The notes under the pieces: model-generated
The model's database searches: none
Seen by the model: the letters and a program-made list of their open reading frames with translations, nothing else
What the model was told of the DNA's origin: nothing
Part shown: positions 9,009 through 16,604 of the stretch, piece by piece
Position numbering within the stretch: the first letter of the stretch is position 1
Layout of the letters: every line of letters starts with the position of its first letter
Assembly: GCA_964561165.1 (NCBI GenBank)
Contig: CAZLOJ010000018.1
Coordinates: forward strand, 1 to 23,796
Reading direction: 5' to 3'
DNA: 23,796 nt
DNA from: IMCC26077 sp964561165
GTDB taxonomy: Bacteria > Actinomycetota > Actinomycetes > Nanopelagicales > Nanopelagicaceae
Translations under genes and position numbers: made by a program

Positions 9009-10286
9009 ATGGCAGTGATCAAGTCAGTGCTTGCGCGGGAGATACTTGATTCCCGAGGTAATCCAACGGTCGAAGTTGAAGTGTTACTCGATAACGGCGT
9101 GCGCGGCGTCGCTGCAGTTCCCTCTGGCGCTTCAACAGGCGCGCATGAGGCAGTTGAGCTGCGGGATGGTGGCGCCCGATACGGCGGCAAAGGTGTTCAG
9201 AAAGCGATTGCCGGAATCCTTCAGGAGTTAGCGCCAGCAATTATCACTATGGACCCCACTGCACAGCGAGCTCTTGATGAGAAGATGATTGCGCTCGATG
9301 GAACGCCCAACAAATCTCGACTTGGCGCAAACGCGCTCCTGGGTATTTCACTTGCCAGTGCAAAAGCTGCTGCACAATCGAATTCGCAACCACTCTTTGC
9401 TTTCTTGGGCGGAGAGTCAGCCACGTTGCTTCCCATCCCAATGATGAATATTTTAAATGGTGGAGCTCACGCTGATACGAATGTTGATATTCAAGAATTT
9501 ATGGTTGCTCCATTTGGTGCAGCAAATTTTGCTGAGTCACTCCGTTGGGGAGCAGAGATTTATCACTCACTCAAGTCGGTGCTGAAGAAGCGTGGCTTGG
9601 CGACCAGTATTGGTGATGAGGGTGGTTTCGCTCCTAACTTGAAGAGTAATCGTGAAGCGCTTGATTTAATTCTTGATGCGATCTCAGGTGCTGGATTCAC
9701 TGCTGGCAAAGATGTTGGATTAGCTCTAGACGTTGCGGCTACTGAATTCCATGAAGGCGGCAAATACACCTTTGAGGGGAAGGCTCTGAGCGCTGAGGAA
9801 ATGATTTCTTATTATCAAGAGCTCGTCAGCGCCTATCCACTTGTCTCTATTGAGGATCCACTCGATGAGAATGATTGGAGCGGATGGATCTCTATCACCA
9901 AACAACTAGGGGATCAGATTCAACTCGTGGGCGATGATCTCTTTGTCACCAATCCAGTGCGGTTAGCCGATGGTATTGCTCAAGGAGCTGCAAATGCGCT
10001 CCTAGTTAAAGTCAATCAAATTGGAACTCTCACTGAAACTCTCGATGCCGTCGCGCTCGCGCATAAGTCGGGTTACCGGTCAATGATGAGCCATCGTTCT
10101 GGCGAAACAGAAGACACCACAATCGCAGACCTCGCGGTAGCAGCTAACTGCGGCCAAATTAAGACTGGCGCCCCTGCTCGATCGGAACGGGTAGCTAAGT
10201 ACAATCAATTACTTCGAATCGAAGAAAAACTGGGGAGTCGAGCAACTTTTGCAGGCAAGGGAGCTTTTCCTCGATTCAAAGGATGA
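9009..10286 (+). CDS. eno: Enolase
   Basis: Glycolytic 2-phosphoglycerate dehydratase producing PEP; cytoplasmic octamer or dimer in bacteria. The 425-aa product is full length. Metal ligands Asp241, Glu282 (SIEDPLDENDW) and Asp309 (VGDDLFVTN) are present, as are catalytic Glu204 (GDEGGFAPN) and Lys334 (LLVKVNQIG) and the substrate loop with His362 (SHRSGETEDT). The mobile-loop motif VPSGASTGAHEAVELRD is intact. ATG 9009 has a GAGGAG-type ribosome-binding site about 11 nt upstream. It lies in the conserved mazG-eno-ftsB-DUF501-ppx order. Its product PEP is the substrate of Ppc, encoded at the start of the window. Confidence 0.98.
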   Translation: MAVIKSVLAREILDSRGNPTVEVEVLLDNGVRGVAAVPSGASTGAHEAVELRDGGARYGGKGVQKAIAGILQELAPAIITMDPTAQRALDEKMIALDGTPNKSRLGANALLGISLASAKAAAQSNSQPLFAFLGGESATLLPIPMMNILNGGAHADTNVDIQEFMVAPFGAANFAESLRWGAEIYHSLKSVLKKRGLATSIGDEGGFAPNLKSNREALDLILDAISGAGFTAGKDVGLALDVAATEFHEGGKYTFEGKALSAEEMISYYQELVSAYPLVSIEDPLDENDWSGWISITKQLGDQIQLVGDDLFVTNPVRLADGIAQGAANALLVKVNQIGTLTETLDAVALAHKSGYRSMMSHRSGETEDTTIADLAVAANCGQIKTGAPARSERVAKYNQLLRIEEKLGSRATFAGKGAFPRFKG

Positions 10287-10312
10287 CGTTAGTTGAAAGG
10301 GAGTAAGCACAG

Positions 10313-10723
10313 GTGGCAGTTAAACGTGGCGTCACTGCTCGCTTCATCGCCATTTCAGTTGTCATTTTCATCATTGCTGTGACTATCGCTCCTCCAGCAC
10401 AACGGTATTTCACACAGCGAGCACAGATAAATGCTATTGAAGCAGAGATTGATAGTCGCAAATCGCGCCTAACTGAAGCGGAAATTGAATTACAAAAATG
10501 GCGAGATCCTAATTATGTGAAATCGCAAGCTCGTGAACGTCTGCATTTCGTACTTCCTGGCGAACGTCAATACATCGTCCTTGGCGTAGAGACCGAAGCC
10601 AGCGCAGTCCAGAAAAAGAAGACGCCAGTAGCGACTAAGCAGTTTGGTAGCGCTCCTTGGTACACAAAATTGATTTCGTCGATTCAGCAAGTGGCAGCAG
10701 GAACTGGCGCCGTACAAGAATGA
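10313..10723 (+). CDS. FtsB/DivIC-family septum formation protein
   Basis: Bitopic membrane protein of the divisome FtsQ-FtsL-FtsB type. The 136-aa product has a short basic N-terminus, one membrane segment (about 12-30, FIAISVVIFIIAVTIA), then a coiled coil (about 37-65). The family signature W-x-D-P-x-Y-V-x-x-QAR-x-R-L-x-FV-x-PGE appears as KWRDPNYVKSQARERLHFVL followed by PGE. A polar tail of about 40 residues follows. The start is GTG 10313, preceded by AAAGGGAG. Its stop overlaps the next ATG (ATGA), so it is probably translationally coupled to DUF501. It sits directly after eno as in other actinobacteria. Confidence 0.88.
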   Translation: MAVKRGVTARFIAISVVIFIIAVTIAPPAQRYFTQRAQINAIEAEIDSRKSRLTEAEIELQKWRDPNYVKSQARERLHFVLPGERQYIVLGVETEASAVQKKKTPVATKQFGSAPWYTKLISSIQQVAAGTGAVQE

Positions 10724-11256
10724 GTGGTGCACGTAATTCGCGACTTCCCAATGAGCGCGATTTGAAAATCATCAAGAATCAACTTGGTCGTACCCCGCGC
10801 GACGTGCATGCGGTGGCGCACCGATGCCCTTGCGGAGAAGTTGATGTTGTCGAAACCCCACCTCGACTCAGTGATGGGAGCCCTTTCCCAACATTTTTCT
10901 ACGCGACTTGCCCTCGGTTGACCGGCGCCATTTCGACGTTAGAGAGTTCGGGTTTGATGGCGGAAATGAACGACCGGTTAGCCGCAGACCCGAAGTTGCA
11001 AGGTGAGTATTACGCAGCGCATGTCGACTACATGGCTGCCCGCGAGGCGTTAGGGATGGACGTTCCGGAGGTGCACGGAATCTCTGCTGGCGGAATGCCA
11101 GAGCGGGTCAAATGTTTACATTCGCTTATTGCCCATTCACTTGCTGCAGGCGAAGGCGTCAATTCACTCGGAGACGAAGCGCTGGCGAAACTCCCAATCT
11201 GGTGGAACGAGAATCCGTGTGCTCGGTCAATCACAGATGAGCGTGAGAACCATTAG
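10720..11256 (+). CDS. DUF501 family protein
   Basis: Conserved actinobacterial protein of 178 aa with no established function. It carries LGRTPRDVHAVAHRCPCGEV near the N-terminus (a CPCG motif that could bind metal, with further cysteines in YATCPRL, VKCLHSL and NPCARS). It also has the conserved core FPTFFYATCPRL, the segment AGGMPERVKCLHSLIAHSLA and a C-terminal WWNENPC. The cysteine and histidine pattern suggests metal binding; that is inference. ATG 10720 overlaps the upstream stop (ATGA), and the 3' end overlaps the ppx start by 20 bp. That places it in one operon with ftsB and ppx. Confidence 0.88.
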   Translation: MSGARNSRLPNERDLKIIKNQLGRTPRDVHAVAHRCPCGEVDVVETPPRLSDGSPFPTFFYATCPRLTGAISTLESSGLMAEMNDRLAADPKLQGEYYAAHVDYMAAREALGMDVPEVHGISAGGMPERVKCLHSLIAHSLAAGEGVNSLGDEALAKLPIWWNENPCARSITDERENH

Positions 11257-12151
11257 TAAAGTAGCGGCGATTGATTGTGGAACTAATTCAATCAGGCTGT
11301 TGATCTCGCAGGATGGGCGAGAGATTCTGCGCGAAATGGAGATTGTTAAACTTGGTGAAGGCGTCGACAGAACGAAAAATTTCTCACCAGCTGCGGTAGA
11401 ACGCACATTGAATGCACTTCGCAGATTCAAAGAGTTGATTGATCACCATGAGGTTTTGCGAGTGCGATTTTGTGCAACGAGTGCGACGCGTGATGCCCAG
11501 AATCGAGAGGTATTCACTGGTCCAGTAGAGGAAATCCTCGGAATAGCCCCTGAGGTCATCGTTGGGATTGAAGAGGCCCGCCTCTCTTTTTTGGGCGCTA
11601 CATCAGAACTGCCTGTAACCGATGCACCCTTTCTCGTTGTCGATATTGGTGGTGGTTCCACAGAGTTCGTCATGGGCGAGCGCAGCGTGAGCGCGGCAAT
11701 TAGCGTGGATATCGGATGTGTGCGGATGACTGAGCGCCACTTTAAGAGCGATCCACCAACAGATGCAGAGATATCTTCAACTAAGCAGGACATCAATCGG
11801 GCAATTGATCAAGTTTTGGGTGCGGTGCCAATTAAATCTGCAAAAACGCTCGTTGCTGTTGCAGGAACCGCAACAACTGTGGCTGCCGCTGCGCTCGACT
11901 TGCCCGGTTACGATCGAGATGCAATCCATGGTGCACGAATATCAGCCGAACGTACCCTTGAAATCTCAGCTTGGTTATTAACTCTCACCAAGCAGGAGCG
12001 CGCAGCCTTGGGGTATATGCATCCGGGAAGAGTGGAAGTCATTGCAGCCGGCGCTCTTGTTCTTGCCGAGATAATGAAACGCACCGGGGCCGAGGAATTT
12101 ATCGCGAGCGAACGGGACATCCTTGATGGCATCGTTGCAACTCTTAAGTGA
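11237..12151 (+). CDS. ppx: Ppx/GppA exopolyphosphatase family protein
   Basis: ASKHA-fold phosphatase that releases terminal phosphate from polyphosphate or pppGpp; substrate preference cannot be told from sequence. The 304-aa product has only the two-lobe catalytic core, as in short actinobacterial Ppx proteins, without the C-terminal HD and extension domains of E. coli Ppx. Motifs: phosphate-1 loop AAIDCGTNSIRLLI (10-23), RFCATSATRDAQN, catalytic Glu in IEEARLSF (111-118), phosphate-2 loop DIGGGSTEF (136-144) and VAGTATTVAA. ATG 11237 is preferred over longer in-frame starts lying inside DUF501. It overlaps udgB by 26 bp. Confidence 0.9.
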   Translation: MSVRTISKVAAIDCGTNSIRLLISQDGREILREMEIVKLGEGVDRTKNFSPAAVERTLNALRRFKELIDHHEVLRVRFCATSATRDAQNREVFTGPVEEILGIAPEVIVGIEEARLSFLGATSELPVTDAPFLVVDIGGGSTEFVMGERSVSAAISVDIGCVRMTERHFKSDPPTDAEISSTKQDINRAIDQVLGAVPIKSAKTLVAVAGTATTVAAAALDLPGYDRDAIHGARISAERTLEISAWLLTLTKQERAALGYMHPGRVEVIAAGALVLAEIMKRTGAEEFIASERDILDGIVATLK

Positions 12152-12806
12152 CGAAATCGCTGGATGCCAAAAATGTCCGCGATTGGTTTCATGGCGTGAA
12201 GAAGTCGCACAGATAAAACGTAAGTCCTATCAAGATCAGGAGTACTGGGGTAAGCCTGTCCCAGGATTTGGCCCTAATGATGCAAAAATTGTGATTGTCG
12301 GACTTGCACCCGGTGCGCATGGTGCTAATCGAACCGGACGAGTTTTCACTGGAGATTCTTCGGGTGATTGGTTGTACGCAGCTCTCTATAAAAGTGGTCT
12401 AGCAAATCAAAGTACTAGCTCAGCTCGCGATGATGGACTTAAATTGAATTCAGTTCGCATTCTCACAGCAGTGCGTTGTGCGCCTCCCGGAAACAAACCA
12501 ACTATCGAGGAACGAGATAATTGCGCGCCTTGGTTCACTACAGAATTAAAAGCTCTGGAGAATGCAAAAGTCTTCATTGCACTTGGCGCATTTGCTTGGG
12601 ATTCGCTCTGGCGTGCGCTCCGTGAGATCGGTTTACCTATTCCCTCTCAAAAAGTTCCCTTTACTCATGGTGCGAGCGTGGAATTTGAGGGATATCTCCT
12701 CCTTGGTTCGTATCACCCAAGTCAACAGAACACCTTCACCGGCAAACTCAAGCCTGGAGCGATGGAGAAGATCTTCTCCAAAGCAGGTAGATTTACGCTC
12801 CGCTAA
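12126..12806 (+). CDS. udgB: Family 5 uracil-DNA glycosylase (UdgB-type, Fe-S)
   Basis: Base-excision repair enzyme removing uracil and related deaminated bases from DNA. The 226-aa product carries four cysteines placed as iron-sulfur ligands (Cys14, Cys17 in GCQKCPRL; Cys118 in VRCAPPGNK; Cys133 in DNCAPW). Motif A is GLAPGAHGANRTGR (59-72), which lacks the acidic or polar catalytic residue of families 1-4, as is typical of family 5. Motif B is SYHPSQQNTFTGKL with His197. The start is ATG 12126; a TTG codon lies immediately before it. It overlaps ppx by 26 bp and ends the long operon-like run. A perfect inverted repeat (CGCTAA/TTAGCG, 12801-12817) spans its stop codon but has no T-tract. Confidence 0.9.
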   Translation: MASLQLLSDEIAGCQKCPRLVSWREEVAQIKRKSYQDQEYWGKPVPGFGPNDAKIVIVGLAPGAHGANRTGRVFTGDSSGDWLYAALYKSGLANQSTSSARDDGLKLNSVRILTAVRCAPPGNKPTIEERDNCAPWFTTELKALENAKVFIALGAFAWDSLWRALREIGLPIPSQKVPFTHGASVEFEGYLLLGSYHPSQQNTFTGKLKPGAMEKIFSKAGRFTLR

Positions 12807-12822
12807 AGGAGTTAGCGCTACC

Positions 12823-12895
12823 GCCCCGGTAGCCCAATGGCAGAGGCAGAGGACTTAAAATCCTCCAAGTGTGGGTTCGACCCCCACCCGGGGCA
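12823..12895 (+). tRNA. tRNA with UAA anticodon (Leu by anticodon), class I variable loop
   Basis: A full cloverleaf can be drawn. Acceptor GCCCCGG pairs with CCGGGGC (12888-12894) and the discriminator is A (12895). The D arm GCC/GGC has GG in its loop. The anticodon stem is GAGGA/TCCTC with loop CTTAAAA, giving anticodon TAA at 12856-12858. The variable loop is only 5 nt (CAAGT), and the T arm is GTGGG-TTCGACC-CCCAC. The 3' CCA is not encoded. UAA reads UUA/UUG leucine codons, but bacterial tRNA-Leu normally has a long variable arm. The structure is certain; the amino-acid identity is therefore less so. Confidence 0.9.
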
Positions 12896-12898
12896 CTT

Positions 12899-12934
12899 TC
12901 TTCAGATTCTTCATATTCTTCATATTCTTCATTT
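12899..12934. repeat. 9-bp tandem repeat downstream of the tRNA
   Basis: Four consecutive 9-bp units: TCTTCAGAT, TCTTCATAT, TCTTCATAT, TCTTCATTT, followed by a decayed TCTTGAGAC. They begin three bases after the tRNA gene. The stretch is pyrimidine-rich on the plus strand and could help end or process the tRNA transcript, or be a simple slippage repeat. The rest of the gap up to 13060 holds a small hairpin, TGGGG-TACT-CCCCA (about 12949-12962), and no convincing gene. Confidence 0.7.
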
Positions 12935-13060
12935 TCTTGAGACATTCATGGGGTACTCCCCACGTAATTCGGGGTAGTTTCTATACCTTGTAGTGCAACC
13001 ACTGAAACAATACCTAGTACGTTCGATCATAAAGTCATAGCGGCTAAGTCAGGGGGGCGA

Positions 13061-14809
13061 ATGAAAAGAAAGCTCTCAACCATGACCGCTCTCATAATTA
13101 TTTTCTTTGCAGGAATCACAGTGCCAGGACAAGCTGTTGCGGCAGCGCAGCTCGAAACTAAACAATCCATCGATTCCTATTGCGACGCGACTTTATATGC
13201 CTGCAACGGGTATCAACCGCTCTCCGATGAGCAATTCTTGCCACCATGGGCGCCAGCATTTAATAATGTGCAAGGTTTTTATCACAACGATCTTGCAGGC
13301 TTATATCGCTTTCCCTCGTATGCCGTAGCAATCGATCGGGACAACTCTGGAAATGCAACATCAGTAATTGCTTGCTCAGACATTGCTATGTCTAGTTGTG
13401 TGGGAACTGATGTGCACTTTAGATCTGATCTTTCTATGTGCTCTGAACAACTTACAATTGATTGTCTGCGAGATATAGCTATTACTGATGCGAATAATAA
13501 GCCTCTAGCTTTTTCAATAATTGGTCAATTTCCGCTCGGTAATCCACAGTACTTTAAAGGTAGTTCAGGCTTGAAAGTTCCTAATGGCGGCGGCCCCACA
13601 TTAATTCGCATCCCTGATGCAACGCACAATGGGGGAGACACCTATTTAATAAAGGCCCAGATGACTGGTTCCAAATGGCAAGGTAGCCAAACATATGTCA
13701 TGGATGGTTTTGCCATCTCGATAACCGCTGTGAAAATCATTGACGGAAAGTTCGCATTCGGAGGCGCAAGTACGAATCCAGCGTTGTACGTGAAAGGCTT
13801 TTCCAGTATCGGCATTGAGACTGGAACATTTCCTTCGTATTGTGCTATTGCTTCACCAACGCAATGCGCAGTCAAATTCGCGCTACCAGTTGGATTGAAT
13901 TTTGGTCTCACAGTTGATTTGTCCCGAAAGATTGCCGGCTGGCTTCATGGTCGAATCAAAGCTCCCGAGATAGAGGTTTCGCTCAATAAGATGGGCGGCA
14001 GCACAATCAAGGTAAAAGCTGAACCGGTCAAGATTCCTGTCAATGCAGTCTGGGTAAATAATGACACCGCCCCTCAAAGTATCAAAGATTTTTACGTCGG
14101 GAAACCTAATTCAGGTTCACCTCTTTTTGGAAATGAGAATAAAAGTAAGCCTTTGAGTGAAATCGCATTGATGCGTGATGGCAACACAGGTCATAACGTC
14201 GAAACGCTCAAAGAGTATCTGGCTTGGCTCATGACGCTAGGAGATAAAGCCCAAGCGCTACCAACCGCTTGGTCGATTCAGACCATGAGCAATTATCAGG
14301 TTTCAGGAGAACTTCAAGAATGTCTCAATAAAATAGATTCGCTAGCAGGAGTTGTCACCACAAATGCTGCGGAATATCTCGATGGTCCACCATCGTTCGA
14401 GAAGAGCACCCGCACCTTGGATTACAAAGTTGCTGCAACGCATTATGAACCAGATGGCAAGACGGTTTTCAAGGGAACGTACGACCTGGTGATGAGTTCT
14501 ACAGTGGCGCGATGTATTTATGGTTTTACGAATGCCCCTGTAAGTGCAATGGTATCTATAACATCTGAAGATGGTTCAAGTAATGCTGCCACCACGGTGG
14601 TCAAAGAATCGGCAGGTTGGCTATCACTTAGCGCTTATAACTTCACTTACTCATCGCCAGTGATTCGAATCAAATTATCAGGGACAGCAATAACGCCGAA
14701 GCTAATCCCGACAAAAACAAATACTAAGAAGATCACATGCGTCAAGGGCAAGATTGTTAAATCAGTTACATCCGCGAAATGTCCTACGGGATATTCAAAG
14801 CGGAAGTAA
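13061..14809 (+). CDS. Secreted protein of unknown function, paralogue A
   Basis: I do not recognise a named family. The 582-aa product has a Sec signal peptide (MKRKLSTMTALIIIFFAGIT, cleavage probably after the AVAAA segment near residue 28) and no other membrane segment, so it should be exported. The mature part is rich in Ser, Thr, Asn and Gly and contains paired cysteines. It shares with the neighbour at 14810-16411 the motif GWLHGR (here 293-298), the block GTYDLVMSSTVARCIYGFTN, and SPVIRIKLSG. It ends in ITCVKGKIVKSVTSAKCPTG plus a basic tail. The ATG has a strong GGGGGG-type ribosome-binding site. Possible roles are surface adhesion or polymer binding, but nothing in the sequence decides this. 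Confidence 0.85.
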   Translation: MKRKLSTMTALIIIFFAGITVPGQAVAAAQLETKQSIDSYCDATLYACNGYQPLSDEQFLPPWAPAFNNVQGFYHNDLAGLYRFPSYAVAIDRDNSGNATSVIACSDIAMSSCVGTDVHFRSDLSMCSEQLTIDCLRDIAITDANNKPLAFSIIGQFPLGNPQYFKGSSGLKVPNGGGPTLIRIPDATHNGGDTYLIKAQMTGSKWQGSQTYVMDGFAISITAVKIIDGKFAFGGASTNPALYVKGFSSIGIETGTFPSYCAIASPTQCAVKFALPVGLNFGLTVDLSRKIAGWLHGRIKAPEIEVSLNKMGGSTIKVKAEPVKIPVNAVWVNNDTAPQSIKDFYVGKPNSGSPLFGNENKSKPLSEIALMRDGNTGHNVETLKEYLAWLMTLGDKAQALPTAWSIQTMSNYQVSGELQECLNKIDSLAGVVTTNAAEYLDGPPSFEKSTRTLDYKVAATHYEPDGKTVFKGTYDLVMSSTVARCIYGFTNAPVSAMVSITSEDGSSNAATTVVKESAGWLSLSAYNFTYSSPVIRIKLSGTAITPKLIPTKTNTKKITCVKGKIVKSVTSAKCPTGYSKRK

Positions 14810-16411
14810 CTACTTCTTTTTCCAACCAGTTGGGCAATTTGGCTTGGGCGCAATTATTTTCTTTACTAGTTTTCCTTTGATGCACGTCACGGTGTAACTC
14901 TTTTTATTAGTTGACATTGGTGACCGCTTTTTGGAGTCATCTGGGCTTGAGTCAATTTGCGGTGTATTTGTTTTTGGCAGAGCTTTTGGAACGCCGCTTA
15001 ATTTCACTCTGAGCACCGGACTTGAGAAAGTAAATCCATATGCTCCTAGGTGCAGCCAGCCATCTTTCTCACTCAACGCAGTTGTTGCAATCTTCTGTTC
15101 GCCACCATCTGCGTATGAGATGGATACTGATGCAGAGAGCGGCGCATTTGTGAAGTTGTATAAACACCTAGCGGTTTCTGAACGCATTAATAAGTCGTAG
15201 GTGCCGAGATTGGGCGTTTTCCCATCCGATTGGAAATGTAGTCCTCCCACTTGGTAATTCAATTGCGTTCCATCGAATGCTGGTGCATTTGGGGAATAGA
15301 CAAGTGAATTCGTCATCACCACACCGAAGAGCTGTGTTGTATCTGCAAAACAGCGATCTCTCTCGCGGCTGGAAGGAATCGTTGAGAACGACCAGGTTGT
15401 GTGCTCGCCAGTGGCTGTATCTTTCAACGGTTTGGCGAGATTCTTAATCCAATCGAGCGAAGCTGGATTTCCAGCGTTCACGCTATTCCATTGCCGCCCA
15501 TTCGGTCGGAAGAAAGAGGGATCTGGAAGTGCATCCATTTGAGCAGTAGTTAGAACGGTATTCAACTCAGGAACTTTCACATTTTCTGCTATCACGGTCA
15601 ACTTGTTTTGGCTTTCATCAAATTTCTCGATTGAGACTGCAGCTCCTTTAAGACGACCATGTAGCCATCCTGTGATGGTATTTGGCAATCTAACGCTCAA
15701 CTTCGCTTTTTGACCATCATTGAAATCTTTACGAACACCACAAGAAGTACCTGATTGCCACGAAGTACACGCGGCTGAAGTATTTGCACCAGATGTGGTT
15801 TCTGAATATGGCTCAATAAGAGCGCTTACTTGAAATACAAACAATTTATTGGACGTAGCAGACAGGAAGCCATCGAGTAAGAGTTTTACGGCGTAGGTAT
15901 CCGTTCCTGCCTTATTGAGTACATTTGGAATTTTCCAGCGAGAAGCGGTTGCAGATTCCGGAACGCCGCGCGCAGAGTCAGCAGGATAAGTTCTCGAATT
16001 GGTGTATCCGATGAGTTCGCCATTCTGAAGAGGGCTATCTTGAGATGCGGAGATTGCAAGAGAATCAATACAGAAATTCACTATTGAAGAAGTGCAAACG
16101 GGAAGAAATATACGTAGTCCTAATCCAGTGGGCTGCTTACATGCTTCGGCGTTGAGCGTGTCACAGAATTTGCGAAGTGATTGATAATTACTCGGCTCAT
16201 TTTTGAGAATCTTCTGAACTTGATCCTCGGGTATTGCATATATTTCCGAACCACTGCTGACGCCCTCGGAGAAGGCATCTACAATCATTAGTCGATGGCC
16301 CTCGTCTGCCTTAGTGACTGAGCTACCAGCCACGACAGCTGCAAGGGCGAGAAAAATTGCCAAGAGGTTTCGGCGCCGCGGTTGGGTGAGCACCCACCTA
16401 TTTTGCGCCAA
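14810..16411 (-). CDS. Secreted protein of unknown function, paralogue B
   Basis: A 533-aa homologue of the protein at 13061-14809, encoded tail to tail with it; the two stop codons touch with no base between. It has a signal peptide (RRRNLLAIFLALAAVVAG, then a KADE cleavage region) and GWLHGR at 248-253. It also has GTYDLLMRSETARCLYNFTN, SPVLRVKLSG, a Pro/Ser/Lys linker and the terminal TCIKGKLVKKIIAPKPNCPT plus WKKK. Function is unknown. The start is uncertain: TTG at 16411 is the longest; GTG at 16393 (VLTQPRRRN) also gives a good signal peptide. Neither has a clear ribosome-binding site. Its leader is unusually GC-rich and foldable. Confidence 0.82.
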   Translation of the reverse strand: MAQNRWVLTQPRRRNLLAIFLALAAVVAGSSVTKADEGHRLMIVDAFSEGVSSGSEIYAIPEDQVQKILKNEPSNYQSLRKFCDTLNAEACKQPTGLGLRIFLPVCTSSIVNFCIDSLAISASQDSPLQNGELIGYTNSRTYPADSARGVPESATASRWKIPNVLNKAGTDTYAVKLLLDGFLSATSNKLFVFQVSALIEPYSETTSGANTSAACTSWQSGTSCGVRKDFNDGQKAKLSVRLPNTITGWLHGRLKGAAVSIEKFDESQNKLTVIAENVKVPELNTVLTTAQMDALPDPSFFRPNGRQWNSVNAGNPASLDWIKNLAKPLKDTATGEHTTWSFSTIPSSRERDRCFADTTQLFGVVMTNSLVYSPNAPAFDGTQLNYQVGGLHFQSDGKTPNLGTYDLLMRSETARCLYNFTNAPLSASVSISYADGGEQKIATTALSEKDGWLHLGAYGFTFSSPVLRVKLSGVPKALPKTNTPQIDSSPDDSKKRSPMSTNKKSYTVTCIKGKLVKKIIAPKPNCPTGWKKK

Positions 16412-16510
16412 ACCCGACCAATCGGGTAGCTATCGGCGCGGGCAGGCGCCAGGAGTCGTCGTGGACCGCCCGTCCGGCGGTCAAGCGGGAACTTGTCCGC
16501 CATCTACCGC
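16412..16510 (-). promoter_or_regulatory. GC-rich structured 5' leader, possible cis-regulatory RNA
   Basis: Just upstream of the minus-strand secreted gene lies about 100 bp far richer in GC than its surroundings. On the minus strand it holds GACCGCC/GGCGGTC (16482-16464, 5-nt loop) and ACCCGA-TTGG-TCGGGT (16427-16412). It also holds segment A, GGCGC (16450-16446), and segment B, GCGCC (16439-16435). A third segment C, GGCGC (16409-16405), starts at the G of the TTG codon. B can pair with A or with C, but not both, so two exclusive folds exist and one covers the start codon. No known riboswitch class is recognised. Being an RNA element is inference. Confidence 0.4.
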
Positions 16511-16604
16511 TCTTCTCAGGAATATTTAATCTCCATTCTCTACTATCTCTTATGTGCGTGGATCTTCCATCGCACAGGTAAGGCATATAAGGAGAGTACA
16601 AACG

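Noticed and set aside
12801..12817. Inverted repeat CGCTAA/TTAGCG at the end of udgB as a terminator
   Set aside because: Only six base pairs and no following T-run; it may be read through into the tRNA.
12899..12934. CRISPR-like array after the tRNA
   Set aside because: Units are 9 bp with no spacers; it is a simple tandem repeat.
16381..16510. Plus-strand resemblance to the 3' half of a c-di-AMP (ydaO) riboswitch: CCCGAC, then AGCTA, then GGCAGG and AGGAG ahead of the BI-1/YccA gene
   Set aside because: The two core blocks are split by an extra 9 bases that form a hairpin, and no 5' half (GAATCCG, GGAACC) is visible; upstream bases are coding on the other strand. A covariance search would settle it.
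16288..16601. Small overlapping reading frames on both strands in the GC-rich leader
   Set aside because: Low-complexity Arg/Pro-rich translations without ribosome-binding sites; expected by chance in GC-rich DNA.
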